Shown: positions 1 to 9,928 of the stretch, one piece after another | Numbering within the stretch: the stretch's first letter is position 1 | Layout: every line of letters begins with the position of its first letter | Origin: Coprinellus micaceus | Taxonomy: Eukaryota; Basidiomycota; Agaricomycetes; Agaricales; Psathyrellaceae | Length of the DNA: 64,000 nt | Assembly: GCA_951394405.1 (NCBI GenBank) | Contig: OX596338.1 | Coordinates: 3,286,001-3,350,000, forward strand | Reading direction: 5' to 3' | Made by a program: the position numbers and the translations under genes | Notes under the pieces: generated by a model | Seen by the model: the letters and a program-made list of their open reading frames with translations, nothing else | Told to the model about the DNA's origin: nothing | Database searches by the model: none

Positions 1-1041
1 AGTACGCGTTTGCCTCGCAGGCAAAGGCGCACAACCTCGATCCCGCGGATGCGATCATCGAGGTATCCCCTCGCGAGGGCGAGTTCACCCTCCGCGAAGA
101 GGACATCCTCTCCGTCCTGGAGCGCGAAGGCTCCTCCATCGCGCTGGTCATCTTCAGTGGTGTCCAGTACTATACTGGCCAATGGTTCCCCATGGAATCT
201 ATAACCAGGAAGGGTAAAGAGAAGGTAAGCTTCCGGAAATCTTTATTTCCAGGTGTACCTGACGGATAAGCAATTTCCCCCTCATGCAGGGCTGCATCGT
301 CGGCTGGGACCTCGCCCACGCATTCGCCAACGTCCCCATCCGACTGCACGATTGGGACGCCGACTTTGCGGTGTGGTGCACATACAAGTACGGGAACTCC
401 GGACCTGGGGGTATCGCGGGCTTGTTTATGCATGAGAAGTGGCATGGAGTCGAGTTGCCCAAGTAAGAGTCGTCACTTATTTACCGGCGGGAGTTCCGAA
501 CTGACGCTGGGTGCCCAGGTATGCAGGCTGGTGGGGCCACACTTTAGACACCCGCTTCAAGATGCCCCCCACTTTTTCCCCCATCGCCGGCGCACAGGGC
601 TTCCAACAATCTAACCCCTGCATCCTCGCCCTGGCGTCTGTCCTCGGCTCGCTCCAGTCATTTACCGAAGTGGGTATGGATAAAGTCAGGGAAAGGAGCT
701 TGGCTCTTACGGCGGCAATGGAAGAGAAGTTGCGAGGGTCAAGGTATCTCGTGCCCCTGGCTGAGGCCGCCAAGGGCAGCAGCGAGAGCACGAAGCCTGG
801 GTTTACGATTATCACCCCGGAGGACCCGCAGGCGAGGGGGGCGCAGCTCTCCCTCCTGTTCCTCCCCGTCGGTACGGGCGTTATGCAGAAAGTATTCGCT
901 TACCTGATGGAGAAGGGGGTTGTGGGGGATGAGAGGGAGCCTGACGTTATCAGGCTCGCACCCGCCCCCCTCTATAACACCATCGACGATGTGAACGCCG
1001 CTGTGAAATACCTCGAGGAAGCGCTCGATAGCTTGGTGTGA
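1..1041 (+). CDS. BNA5: Kynureninase, 3' part (5' end outside window)
   Basis: Kynureninase is a cytosolic PLP enzyme that cleaves kynurenine or 3-hydroxykynurenine to anthranilate or 3-hydroxyanthranilate plus alanine, on the tryptophan-to-NAD route. The window opens inside an exon, so the N-terminus is missing. Three exons stay in one frame: 1-224, 290-462 and 519-1041, with GT-AG introns. Family blocks are clear: [21 protein letters not shown], then [12 protein letters not shown], whose Lys is the expected PLP Schiff-base residue, then [13 protein letters not shown] and the substrate-site region GFQQSNP. The C-terminus [18 protein letters not shown] is typical and ends at a TGA. The next gene, facing it, is kynurenine formamidase of the same pathway. 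Identity is firm; only completeness is limited. Confidence 0.95.
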
Positions 1042-1337
1042 GAGGGGTGGAGAGGGAAGGATATATACCCATTAGACGGGACGATGGGGGTAGATTTTTA
1101 AGAGGCCGATTTGAATGAGACCTTTTTCGTTGGCTCGGATTAACGTTTGGATCTAGGAGGTGGCCGATAACTGTCCCGGTGACATTGGTGAGGTTTCCCC
1201 TTGGCAAGCAATTTATACATTCGCATTCAATGGTTGGGTCTTCCCTTCATTCGAAGTCCTTCCCCTTCCCCTTCCCCTCCCTTCCCCGTACCCCAGGTAC
1301 AGTTGAAGAATCATCCTTCTAGCTCCCGCCTTGACCT

Positions 1338-2454
1338 CTACAATCTCGCCTCCACCGACGAGACAAAGTCACTGACGAGCTTCACATACGAGTCGTCTGC
1401 ACGAAGGATGTCGTTGTGCTCGCGCGTGAGGGTGGTGAAGTCATGGCCGACGATGGCTTGGACGCTCCGGACATCGGAACGGTTCGCTTGGGAATCGTCA
1501 TTGAGACTAGAACCCTCGGGACGAGTAGAAGAGGAAGCATGGCGACTAGAAGGGCTGCGATCGTAGAGCTTGAGAAGGTGATCGTACATCTTCTGGCTTT
1601 GCGGGGTGTCAACGAGCGTGTCGCCCGTTGAATGAAGTAGGAGCCACGAGATAGGGTCGGGGCTTGAGTCTGTAGAAGCTTCGCGCAGCTGGTACTGCGT
1701 GACGTCGTAAGGCGCATAGTCCTCCCCTTCCTCTCGTGCGCCGAAAGCGTTGGCAATAAACCACTCGCTGTATTTCGGGAACGTCCGCACCAACAAGTCC
1801 AGATCGTATATCCCCTCCGACATCGCGATGCCCTTCACCGCCTTCACCAGCTGCGGGCTCGGGGTGAGGCTCGGGGCAGCAGCGGACGAGTCGAGGAAGA
1901 TCGAACAGAGCATGTGTGCGCTGCAGCTGTGTCCGATTAGAACCATCGGCATCGACTGCGCGTCTATCCCAGCCTCGATAGGCGGAGTCCACTTGTTCGT
2001 AATGAACTCCAGGAACGCGAGCGTGTCCTCCGTGTGCCCTGGGTGCCGAAACATAGCATTGGGATCCGCAGTCTGCGTCGTCGATGTCAACCGGTAATTA
2101 GGCACGAGGACGGGCCATCCTGTCTGCTCACAAAGCCTCCTCGCGAGACTCGCGTGGTCGGCCTTGTCCTCCCTGTATTAATAGAAAAGAATGCACAACG
2201 AAGGCAAAGGACCAGAGTAAGCTCAGAATGCCTAGACCGCGAACAAGAGAAGGGGAAAGTTTCGCGTACGATCGCCAAGCGCCTCCGTGCACAAACACAA
2301 GGAAACCTTTCCCTGCTCTTCCTCTTGGATTTCCGGCCCCTGCATCGCCCTCCTGCTGCGGTGGGTAGAAGTAGGCGTCGAACTGGAGCTGAGGATTCCC
2401 TGTATCCGCAGTGAATGGTACGCCCAGAAGGTGAACCTGTGCCACAGCCATCAT
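1338..2454 (-). CDS. BNA7: Kynurenine formamidase (alpha/beta hydrolase)
   Basis: It hydrolyses N-formylkynurenine to kynurenine, the step before kynureninase. Two exons, 2454-2270 and 2172-1338, give 339 residues. The 97-bp intron joins GAW to RSEDKADHA in frame. The motif HGGAW near residue 55-60 is the oxyanion-hole signature of this family, GHSCSAH carries the nucleophilic Ser, TGDTLVD supplies the likely acid and GHDFTTL the catalytic His near the C-terminus. Length and motif order fit fungal Bna7-type formamidases. The start Met at 2454 is followed directly by a second Met, so the true start may be one codon later. It lies tail to tail with kynureninase, 296 bp between stops. A generic alpha/beta hydrolase is the alternative, but motif and neighbour favour the formamidase. 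Confidence 0.87.
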
Positions 2455-2608
2455 TGGAGGACGAAGTCGGAGTAAAGGGGCGTTTGACAGTGCCGACTAC
2501 GTCAGAATCAAAGTTACCGGTCCATGACGTAGGGAGACGCCTGCCGGCGTTCCTGTATAAAAAGGCTGAGACTATCCTTCCCTCCTTTTCCTCAGCAATC
2601 CAACCACC
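2455..2608. promoter_or_regulatory. Short divergent promoter between BNA7 and PMP3
   Basis: Only 154 bp separate the two start codons. A clear TATA box, TATAAAAAG, lies at 2556-2564 on the plus strand, 53 bp before the PMP3 ATG, followed by a CT-rich stretch. This implies a PMP3 leader of only about 20-25 nt. No TATA box was seen for the BNA7 side. Confidence 0.6.
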
Positions 2609-2946
2609 ATGGCTTTCACCGCTTCAGATATTTGCAAAGTGAGCAAGAGCTCCACCTCCCCCAAGGAAATTAACTGACCGCTTGTTTCTAACGTAGATCA
2701 TCTTCGCCGTCCTCCTCCCTCCTCTGGGAGTCTTCCTCGAACGAGGCTGCGGCGCCGATCTCGTGAGCTCCACCCCCCCGCCGTTCTGAGAAATACGCTA
2801 ACCATCCTTAATAGTTGATCAACATCCTCCTAACATGCTTGGGATACATCCCTGGAATCATTCATGGCAAGTCACCTTCCCCATTCCCTCTCCTCGCCAC
2901 CTTACTAACGCCCCCACCAGCTCTCTACATCATTCTAAAATATTGA
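2609..2946 (+). CDS. PMP3: Plasma membrane proteolipid 3 (Pmp3/UPF0057)
   Basis: This is a 57-residue, two-helix plasma-membrane proteolipid of the stress-responsive UPF0057 family; in yeast its loss causes hyperpolarisation and salt sensitivity. Four tiny exons (2609-2638, 2697-2762, 2815-2866, 2921-2946) join in frame. The family core is obvious: IIFAVLLPPLGVFLERGCG, then INILLTCLGYIPGIIHALY, ending ILKY. The third intron (2867-2920) starts with GC, not GT: only a GCAAGT donor restores the conserved Ile-His-Ala-Leu-Tyr join, while the nearby GT gives an out-of-family tail. Upstream there is a TATA box and a short leader, as expected for a highly expressed small gene. Confidence 0.96.
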
Positions 2947-3212
2947 TGAGGCACAAACCCCCATAACGAACCGAATGATATCCACTTGAACCCCTCTACG
3001 ACGGATAGTCACCCTTTATGACCCTCCCCGCGATACCTCGAACCACCTCGGACCCCTTTTACCCGGACTCGCACCAATTGGACCACCCTATGTACCATCC
3101 TCTTTTGAGCAGTGCATGTGCTGTATTTTTAGTCGACAGACGCACACTTGTACACTACCGCTGTAGCTTAATTTTGTAACTTCCTTCTAAATCGTTCCAT
3201 TCTACCCCGCTG

Positions 3213-6060
3213 CTAGTCGTCCTCATCTCCCTCACTAGCGTCGGCACTACCCGACACGGCTCTAGCTGGCTTGTCGTCGTCTTCCTCGCTTTCCTCCTCG
3301 CTGCTTGACTGCTGGTCTAGCTGGTGAATCATTTGTGCACCCACAATCCACGTTTTCCTGTAGTTCTCTGTCAACTCTGCGTCAGTAGTCGCAGGGAGGT
3401 CCTCTCCTTTGGACGTGGAGAGAGCATGCCACGCGCGGATATCGTCCTCCTCGACGATGTCGGTTTGATAGAGCGCCGCGAGGATCTGACCAAAGAGTGG
3501 CATTCGAGACGAGGAGGCGCAGTGTTTCTGTGGTCCAGAAATCATTAATAAACGAGTTCATACACTTAAAACAGGAGAAACCGCCCACCTGAAGCAAGGT
3601 AACAGTCTCCACCGCATCCACACCCCCAATCCTATTAATCAACTCACCCCACCTCCCAATCGTCTTCTGAACCTCCACCCTCTGCCTCGCACCCTCCTCC
3701 ACCACCGGAATCCTCTCCACAATCGCACCCACAACCCCCTCCCGCACCCGACTCAACGGCACGTTACTCGCCATCCGCAGCGTCTTGAGTTCCACAGCCG
3801 CGTTGTCCACGCTGTGGTCCTCGGCAAAGGCGCGCTCGAGGGACTGGCGGACTTCGGAGCGGAACTCTTTGTCGGCCATGAGCCCGGAGGAGAGGGAGGT
3901 CCCGAGGTCGGAGCGACCGGAGACGGAGGCGTCGGTGTGTGAGTCGTAGTCGTAGTCGGAGTCGTCCTCTTCGGAGAGGACGGATTCGGCGTCGGAGGCA
4001 TCGTCGTTGTCGTCACCTGTAAAAAGCTGGGGTTAGTAGGTGTGTAAAATAGAGTTGGGGGGACGTACCGAGACGCATGTACCGCCTGTTGAGGAAGTTT
4101 TCTGGGCTCTCGAGGTCGTCGTCCTCAGGCGGTCTGTCGATCCACACAATCGCGTTCGAGTCGGCCCCAAGAGTGGACTTGTCGACTTCGCCTTGGCCTG
4201 TAGGTGCACATTCTCTTTTTAGCCCACTCCTTCAAAAATAAATCGATTCAACTCACTGGTCTCCATATCCTCCACGTCCGAATCCTCGTCCTCATCACTA
4301 CCCTCCCCCTCCCCCCTCGTCCACGGCACACTCAACCTCTCAAACTCCCTCAACTTCGCCCCAGGGCCCACCACAACCCCATCCCCCAGCAAACACCCCC
4401 TCCTCACCTCGCTCCCCTCCTTCACAACCACCCCACTCCCCACAATACTCCTCCGAATCTCACACCCACCCTCCACCGTCGTCCCCTCAAACACATAGCT
4501 ATCCTCAATAACCACCCCGCTCCCAATCTCGCAGTTCGGTCCGATAACGGAAGAGCGGATGATGGTGTTGTCGCCGATGGAGGTGGAGGCGCCGATGAGG
4601 GTGTGCCGGCTGATTTGGGCGGAGCGAGAGATGGTCGCGGAGGAGGGGGATTTGGGGAGGTATTGGGAGCCGGTGGTGTAGACGTAGCGTTCGCCGCCTG
4701 GGTAGTTGTCGTCGGGGACGAGGGGGAAGGTCCACCGGGAGAGGATGTCTTTGCTGTGGGTTCGTTAGGGACGTATGGTATAGGACCGAGGGTAAAGGGA
4801 ACGAACCTGACAGACTCGTAGGACTTGGTATCTTGCACGCGAGCTGCGTACCCGTCTTTCTCGACGTAGATGTGGATGTTCTTCATCAGGAGATCGGACG
4901 TGAGGACTCCATGGACAAAGTCGCGTCGGATGTCCAGGTAATCAAAGTTGTCCTGGAACAACGAGGGGACCTATACATCATACTTCATTAGCATACATGC
5001 TGGAGAACAATTCATCCAAACGATAGACAGACATACCTCGAAGGAACAAACATCAATCCCACAATCAATCAAATCGTACCGCACCTCGACCTGCTTGTGC
5101 TCATTCAGAACCTCTCTTGGGATGTGCGCCAGCTTCTTCTTGGGGTACGCGAACGCAGGTTCGTAGTGCAGACACTCCGAGGTATCGCTATCGACCACGA
5201 AGATGGGGGAGTCGCCTCGGGATCTGCGGGGAGGTGGATTAGGAAACGACATTCGAACGAAGGAACGAGGAGGAAGAGGTCAAAAGGGAAGAAACGTAAG
5301 AGGTAAAGTGAAGCAATCCAAGGGGGGAGATAGACGCCTGATGCCCAACGACGACAATAGCACAGAACCCGTACCGCCGATCCCCTCCCAGCAACCGTCA
5401 CCCCCTCCCCAAAGAACCCCAACCCAACTCACCTCGTCCGATGCCCCACCCCCGCCTCCTTAACCACCACCGTCATAATCGCATCCTTATTCGTCCTCCT
5501 CCTCTCCTTATGCACCCTCACAACCTCGTCGATCCGTATATTACTCACCAAATCCCCGTGGACGAGTATAAAGTCGGACGTCACAAGCCCGCGGGTGTAG
5601 ATATCGCGCATCGCGTCCCCGGCAGAGTAGGTTTCTTTGGCCGTCATGATAGGCGAGATCTTCATTCCTGAGCCGGGTTTGGACCATTTTGAGTTGCTGT
5701 GTGAGATAAGGGAGAGGGTGTTAGTGGGGAACGACGAGGAAGTGAGGAGGGGGTAAGGCGCACTTGATCGCCTGGATGATGAGCTCCGAGTATGAACGGC
5801 AGATAACAAACACCTCCTGGACACCCGCGAGCGCCAGGCTCTCGAACGTCCAGTCCAGCAGCGGAGCGTTGCAAATCGGGAGTAGACACTGCAAGCGTAG
5901 ATTAGATTAGTGAAGTACAAGAGCATCGCCCTTCACGGACCCTCGGTTTTTTCGTGGTCAAGGGTCTGAACCGCCTGTTCCAGCTGTCCGCGAGGACAAC
6001 GGCCTGCAGGATCTCCTCCCCCTCGTCGATGAGTTTCTCCTTGCCCGATTTCGACGCCAT
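3213..6060 (-). CDS. GCD6: Translation initiation factor eIF2B subunit epsilon
   Basis: This is the catalytic subunit of eIF2B, the guanine-nucleotide exchange factor that reloads eIF2 with GTP in the cytosol. Reading right to left, it starts MASKSGKEK at 6060. The N-terminal nucleotidyltransferase-like region includes ILQAVVLADSWNRRFRPLT, followed by CNAPLLDWTFESLALAGVQ and DFILVHGDLVSN. A left-handed beta-helix of hexapeptide repeats follows at about 4780-4300 (GASTSIGDNTIIRSSVIGP, GCEIRRSIVGSGVVV). An acidic linker comes next, then the C-terminal HEAT/W2 domain with LFGQILAALYQTDIVEEDD and a very acidic tail (SSSEEESEEDDD). Many short introns interrupt it; a protein of about 750-780 residues is expected, normal for the family. 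Confidence 0.94.
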
Positions 6061-6580
6061 ATTGGAGCGGAGGAAGAGGAATGAAATGCAGGCTTGGGCC
6101 TCGAACCGACTTGGCCAGGTTCAAGCGCGCTTCGTTGTGACTCGACTCAAAAGGCCGGTGCCAAATTGGGCAAGGGGTAGCGATATCGTTCAAAGCATCG
6201 AAATCGATTTCACCAGACGAGTGTAAAAAAGACTACTACTGCGACAAAAGACAAATGAAGGTGATTACGAAGGAGCCTAATGACATGAAGCACGTCCCAG
6301 GAAGCAATGTGGGTATGAATGGGCCGCGTATTAAGGGTGAAAATGTGGCTAGGTCATAATGATCATCAAAGGGAATAAAAACAGGGCAAATCCAAGCGTA
6401 GCAACAAAACCGAAGAGTACGCAGATAGAGAGGGAAGATGTCAGCAATCCGCGAAGAGTGTTGGGTAACTTTGCAAGGGACAGACACAAACGAAAGAAGG
6501 GGGAAAATGGGATCAGGTATATGGGGGTGTGTAAGTGCTCGTAACGGTCGTGCAGCAACGTCGAGATGGAAATGGGCACT
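6061..6580. other. Intergenic, 520 bp, no gene seen
   Basis: It lies between the stop of the Lys/Glu-rich gene and the start of the eIF2B epsilon gene, both on the minus strand, so it should hold the 3' UTR of one and the promoter of the other. No ORF with family resemblance was seen. A minus-strand GGTTCGA at 6101-6107 resembles a tRNA B box but has no matching T-stem. Confidence 0.5.
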
Positions 6581-7616
6581 TTATGCGGCAGCAGCGGGCA
6601 CAACGGGGGCGGCAGCTGGTGCAGCCTCGACGGGCTTGGCAGGCTCCTCGGTCTTTGCCTCCTCAGTCTTAGGAGCCTCCTCGGCCTTGGGCGCCTCGGC
6701 ACCCTCAGCGGGGTTCTCGAGGGGGGCAACGGGGGTGGGCTCCTCGATCTTGGGAGGGTGCTCGTCGACCTTGGCGGGGGTGGCGACCTCAGCCTTGGGC
6801 TTGGACTTGAAGAGGTCACCGACGCGGGCAGAGAGACGACGGCCAACCTTGGCAGCCTTGGAGGGCTTCTTCTCCTCCTTCTTCTTCTCCTCCTCCTGCA
6901 GAACAAAGGGCTGTCAGTTGTCAAATATGATCGGGTGATCGAAGGGAAACGCACCTTAACCTCCTCCTTCACCTCCTCAACAACGGGTGCCTCGGCAGGA
7001 GCCGCGGTCTCGGTCTCCTTGACGGGCTCGGCGGCGACCTCCTCCTTGGGGGCCTCAGGGGCGGGAGTGGCCTCGGCAGCGGGTGCCTCAGCGACGGCCT
7101 CCTCCTTGGGAGCCTCCTCGGCGGCGGCGGGGGCGGCGGCCTCCTCCTCCTTCTTCTCTTTCTTGGGGCTCTTGGGACCCTTCTTCTTATCGCCCTTGAA
7201 GGGGGCAAGAAGCTTGGACAAGAGGGAGGGGCTCTTGGGGCGGTCCTCCTTCTCCTTCTTAGCCTCGGGCTCAGCCTGTACGTTACCCCTGTTGAATGAT
7301 TGTCGCGTCGTGAGATGAAAGAATCACGTACGGGCTTGGCCTCCTCCTTCACTTCCTCAACGGCGGGAGTCTCCTCGGTAGCGGCTGCGGCGGCCTCGGC
7401 GGGGGTGGTCTCGACGACCTTGGCCTCCTCCTTGGGGGCCTCCTGTGGGAATGGTGAGCGGGGAGCGGGATGAGTCATCGTGTGAGTGGGACGTACGGGG
7501 GCGGCCTCCTCCTTCTTGGGCTCCTCAACGACGGCCTCGGCGACGGCGGGGGCGGCGGGGGTGTCAATGGGCTTGTCGTCGACGACGGGGGCAGCGGTCT
7601 CGGCGGGGGCAGACAT
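6581..7616 (-). CDS. Lys/Glu/Ala/Pro-rich low-complexity protein, unknown function
   Basis: Four exons (7616-7497, 7442-7332, 7275-6955, 6895-6581), all joined in phase 0, give 288 residues. I do not recognise a family. Most of the protein is made of A, E, K, P, V and T runs such as EEAPKEEAVAEAP and EEVKEEVK, so it is probably disordered. Two basic-hydrophobic islands stand out: SLLSKLLAPFKGDKKKG in exon 3 and VGRRLSARVGDLFKSKPK in exon 4. They look like the conserved working parts and could bind membrane or protein partners; that is inference. Codon use is strongly biased to GCC, GAG, AAG and GTC, which suggests high expression and also creates long antisense open frames. No signal peptide or transmembrane helix is visible. 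Confidence 0.85.
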
Positions 7617-8694
7617 TATTGCTCGTGAGCGCTAAAGACGCGTCTAGTTCAATGAGTGGGGCAGCGGAGGGAGAGTTGACGTACAAATAGAAATGGGTAT
7701 TAAGAAGAGATTGAAGGTGCGTGCGACGCAGCAGAAGCCCAGAGGAAAACGAGAAAGAAGGGATAGAGAGACCGTCGCTTTTGGCACTCTCTTCTTTTTA
7801 TTTGCCACAATGTTTGCCAGTTGTTTGGTTCTAGCCCTTTCCAGGGTCGCGCCAAACACACACCTGGCCCCTTCTCTCCTCCGCCGCTCCCATTTCTCTC
7901 AGACCAGCCATTCTCTCCGTGTCTAGTCCTGTCTTTGTTTCTCCCCTTGAAATACCCAATATCCTGCGCAAAGAACGCATTTTCGCTCAGGAGGCAGCGG
8001 GCTTATCACCCTCTGCCCGGCAACGCCATCTTTTGGTTCAGCAACCGAGATGGGATCACCCTCTGGTCGCTCAGGGTCCCGCCTCTTCCTTCGCGCTCCC
8101 CCTCCCATCTGGGTCCCTCGGCGGCAGTCTTCTCTGCCGCATGTGCGTCTCTCCAAAAAATTTCAAAAATAACAGGGGGGTATAATCCAAAGAAGCGAGA
8201 AGAACCTGGCTCTGGTCTGAGGGTATTTAGGGCAAGGGCAACTTGGAGCCTGGCTCGTTCCCCTCTTCTCCCACGCGAGAAAAAAAAACATACCGCAGGT
8301 GTGGCCTGATGCCACATCCGAATTCTTATTTGTTCTTCCAGACCGTCCCCTCGCTTCTGCGCGACGCGTTCCTTCGACGCTGCCCGATCGTGTGAGCACA
8401 AACCTTATTCGCCAAGCCCATCCTTCTTCTTGGCAAAAACCGTGTCGTCATCGACAAGTACAAGATCCTTACCACCATCGCATCACTCGCAGCCACTGCA
8501 GTTATGAAGGAGGTTCAATGAAGTATGACACTGCCCTTACGGGCAACCTACCCCACCTATGACGCTGCGCCTCCAAATGAAAAAGAGAATAAAAAGGTAG
8601 AGCTGTAAAGAATCGAAGTTTGTCTAGACGCAACCCCTCCCTCGTCTTCCACTTCTCTTTCCCTTTGCCTCTCTCCTGACGACAACACACCACG
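7617..8694. other. Divergent intergenic region, 1.08 kb
   Basis: It separates two genes transcribed away from each other. It is CT-rich on the plus strand near 7860-8120 and again at 8625-8690, just before the PalI-like start codon. One GCCAAG, the core bound by PacC-type regulators, occurs at about 8411-8416, but a single hexamer may be chance. I see no supported gene. Confidence 0.45.
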
Positions 8695-9928
8695 ATGTTC
8701 CTCGCCAACCTCGCCCCCTTCCTGCTCTTCGCAGCCTTCGTCCTCCTGCTCCTCGTCTCCCTCTCGGCGCCAATCATAGACTCCATATACCTCTTCCGCC
8801 TGTCGGCCGCGGCCGCAGGCGCCCGGAGCAACGTCAACTTTGGCGTCTTTGGATACTGCGTTGGTGCAGTCAAGTCTACGTGCGTTCTCCCTTCCCTGTT
8901 TGGGTCCTTCCACGACGCGTACTTACATTCCGTACTTCTCTGGCTAACGTAGCCTCGGCACCTTGAGCGATGGATCATGCTCCAAACCGCGTCTTGGGTA
9001 TAGGATCGACTCGACAGTCGCGAGTGCTCTGTACGTACAATTCCTTTCATTCATCACCCTTAACCTAACAATGTACTTCTTACAGAGGTGCAAGCGGTAT
9101 AACCGACAGCGTCTCGCGTGTCCTCACCGCCATCTTCATCCTCAACCCAATCGGTAAGCCCACCCTCACTCTACCTCTCAAGTCTAACTAACTTCCCTCC
9201 TCCCTCCCTCCACCCTTACCCTAAAATCCATGGCCTACCTCCCACAGCCGCCGGCCTCTCCTTCCTCGCCTTCCTCATCTCGCTCTTCATGCTCCGCAAG
9301 GGCTCCAACGGCACCGCGCGCCTCCCCTCCTTCCTCACCTTCGGCGCCGGCACCCTCGCCGCGCTCGCCACCACCGCCGCCTTCATCGCCAACCTCGTCG
9401 TTGTGTCGATCGTGCGGAGGAAGATTAGGGATGACCTTGGGGCGGGGGATGTGTTGGGGTTTACGTGGGGGAATGCGGTACGTCTGTTTTTTCTTATTTT
9501 ATTTTATTTTATTTTGAAAGGGGAGAGGGAATGCTAATGAATTGATTTGGACGCCGGTAATCTACCGCTATCTCTATCTCTATTGTTGCTATAATAGGTC
9601 TGGATGACGCTGGGTGCTATGGTTGCCCTCTGGCTCGCGCTCGTCGGAGCGCTCTGCGGGATCTGTGGGTTCGGTGGTCACCGTCGAAGGTGCGTTCGTT
9701 CTCCTCGTCCCTCTTCTTGATTTTCCATCCACCCATCCACCCATTTATTCATTCCCTTGTTCTACTTATTCCGTTCTGTATCCCTTTATTCCGTTCCCTA
9801 TATACCCTTATCCCTTCGATCCCCTTCGTCCGAACCTTTCGTTCCCTTTGTTATCCATTGCGCCCTATCTACATATCGGCTTACTGACGACATCCTAATC
9901 GCACAGGCGCAACACCGCAACGTACTAA
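8695..9928 (+). CDS. Sur7/PalI (Rim9)-type four-helix membrane protein
   Basis: The protein starts MFLANLAPFLLFAAFVLLLL, a first membrane helix, then a long loop with Cys (GVFGYCVGAVKST, SDGSCSKPRLGY). Three further helices follow: VLTAIFILNPIAAGLSFLAF, the GTLAALATTAAFIANLVVV segment and a last one around WMTLGAMVALWLALVGAL. This layout fits the SUR7/PalI family, which includes the Rim9/PalI component of fungal pH sensing and Sur7 of plasma-membrane domains. Six exons can be joined; the last exon is tiny (RRNTATY, stop at 9928) after a long intron. The CFG-like Cys pair in the first loop is typical. Which paralogue it is cannot be told from sequence. Length is about 230 residues, shorter than many PalI proteins with long tails. 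Confidence 0.82.

Noticed and set aside
6101..6107. tRNA B-box-like GGTTCGA on the minus strand
   Set aside because: The flanking bases do not pair as a T-stem (GTCGG versus CCCAA) and no A box or acceptor stem fits.
6566..7318. Plus-strand open frame of 250 codons, Gly/Leu/Ser-rich
   Set aside because: Antisense of the Lys/Glu/Ala-rich gene; the open frame comes from its biased codons and ignores its introns.
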